Origin: Candidatus Latescibacterota bacterium
GTDB taxonomy: Bacteria; Krumholzibacteriota; Krumholzibacteriia; WVZY01; JAKEHA01
Reading direction: 5' to 3'
Length of the DNA: 5,635 nt
Assembly: GCA_022615275.1 (NCBI GenBank)
Contig: JAKEHA010000133.1
Coordinates: 1 to 5,635, forward strand
Position 1 is the stretch's first letter, and the number at the start of each line of letters is the position of its first letter. The notes beneath the pieces are model-generated. The model did no database searches. It was not told where the DNA came from and saw only the letters and a program-made list of their open reading frames with translations. Below, piece after piece: positions 5,256 to 5,635 of this stretch. A program made the position numbers and the translations under genes.

Positions 5256-5635
5256 ATGGAAAAGCACTTCGACCCGGCCGCTGCGCGAGAGCGCTGGAAC
5301 CGCGAGTGGGATGCCCGCGGCGTGTTTCGCGCCGACGACGCGTCGTCGAACCCGAACTTCGTCATCACGCTGCCGCCCCCCAACGTCACCGGCGTCCTCC
5401 ACGTCGGACACGTCCTGGGCGACACCGTCCAGGACCATCTCATTCGTTGGAAGCACATGCGCGGGTACAACACGCTCTGGATACCGGGCACCGACCACGC
5501 CGGGATCGCCACCCAGCTCATGGTCGAGCGCGAGCTCGCCGAGCAGGGGCTCACCCGCCAGGACCTCGGCCGCGACCGGTTCCTGGAGCGGGCCTGGGCC
5601 TGGAAGGAGCGCTACCACGGCAACATCCGCCGCCA
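5256..5635 (+). CDS. valS: Valyl-tRNA synthetase, N-terminal part (cut by window end)
   Basis: This is a class I aminoacyl-tRNA synthetase that charges tRNA-Val with valine in the cytoplasm. The first 126 codons are present (full bacterial proteins are roughly 850-950 residues). Diagnostic segments: M-E-K-H-F-D-P-A start typical of ValRS, P-P-P-N-V-T-G-V-L-H-V-G-H at 40-52 with the HIGH signature as H49-V-G-H52, and W-I-P-G-T-D-H-A-G-I-A-T-Q at 75-87. The V-T-G and G-T-D-H-A-G-I-A-T-Q wording separates ValRS from IleRS and LeuRS. KMSKS and the editing domain are beyond the edge. ATG 5256 is chosen from protein similarity, but there is no clear Shine-Dalgarno before it. An in-frame TTG at 5235 with AAAGG 11 bases ahead would add seven residues. 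It has its own promoter and is probably unrelated in function to the envelope genes before it. Confidence 0.97.
   Translation, partial: MEKHFDPAAARERWNREWDARGVFRADDASSNPNFVITLPPPNVTGVLHVGHVLGDTVQDHLIRWKHMRGYNTLWIPGTDHAGIATQLMVERELAEQGLTRQDLGRDRFLERAWAWKERYHGNIRR

Noticed and set aside
5226..5618. 130-codon minus-strand frame opposite valS
   Set aside because: The plus strand encodes unmistakable valyl-tRNA synthetase; this is its antisense shadow.

Overview
This is a high-GC bacterial chromosomal window with six protein genes (two cut by the window edges) and short intergenic gaps. I see no RNA genes, mobile elements, CRISPR arrays or phage genes. No gap exceeds about 170 bases once start codons are corrected. 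The best guess for the host is a Gram-negative, high-GC member of the FCB supergroup or a neighbour, such as a Candidatus Eisenbacteria-, Krumholzibacteria- or Gemmatimonadota-like lineage. This rests on a C-terminal type IX-style sorting tag (NPFNPATTIRYQL), on several exported outer-membrane or periplasmic proteins, and on a UbiA-family enzyme of the type found in that group. The assignment is inference; no 16S or other strong marker is present.

Layout: (1) 3-983 (+) is the 3' part of a Wzi-like outer-membrane beta-barrel gene. It is followed 10 bases later by (2) 994-1830 (+), a UbiA-family membrane prenyltransferase of the digeranylgeranylglyceryl-phosphate-synthase type. A 10-bp hairpin straddles the stop of gene 1 and the start of gene 2. 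(3) 1847-2485 (-) is a small outer-membrane beta-barrel protein, converging on gene 2 with a 16-base gap. (4) 2595-4061 (-) is an exported PQQ-type glucose/sorbosone dehydrogenase-like propeller with the C-terminal sorting tag. A very good sigma70-type promoter (TTGACC, 17 bases, TATAAT) drives it. (5) 4231-5136 (+) is a periplasmic TolB/WD40-like beta-propeller, divergent from gene 4; the two may share one palindromic -10 element. (6) From 5256 (+) runs the first 126 codons of valyl-tRNA synthetase (valS), behind its own extended -10 promoter.

Functionally the window combines cell-envelope genes (1, 3, 4, 5), a lipid or quinone prenyltransferase (2) and a housekeeping gene (6). Genes 1 and 2 look like an operon tail. 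Genes 4 and 3 are co-directional but gene 3 may have its own promoter. I find no convincing undescribed multi-gene system. The points most worth a second look are regulatory: the start-codon hairpin at 971-999 and the two-way promoter at 4159-4187. The possible archaeal-type lipid role of the UbiA protein is also worth checking.
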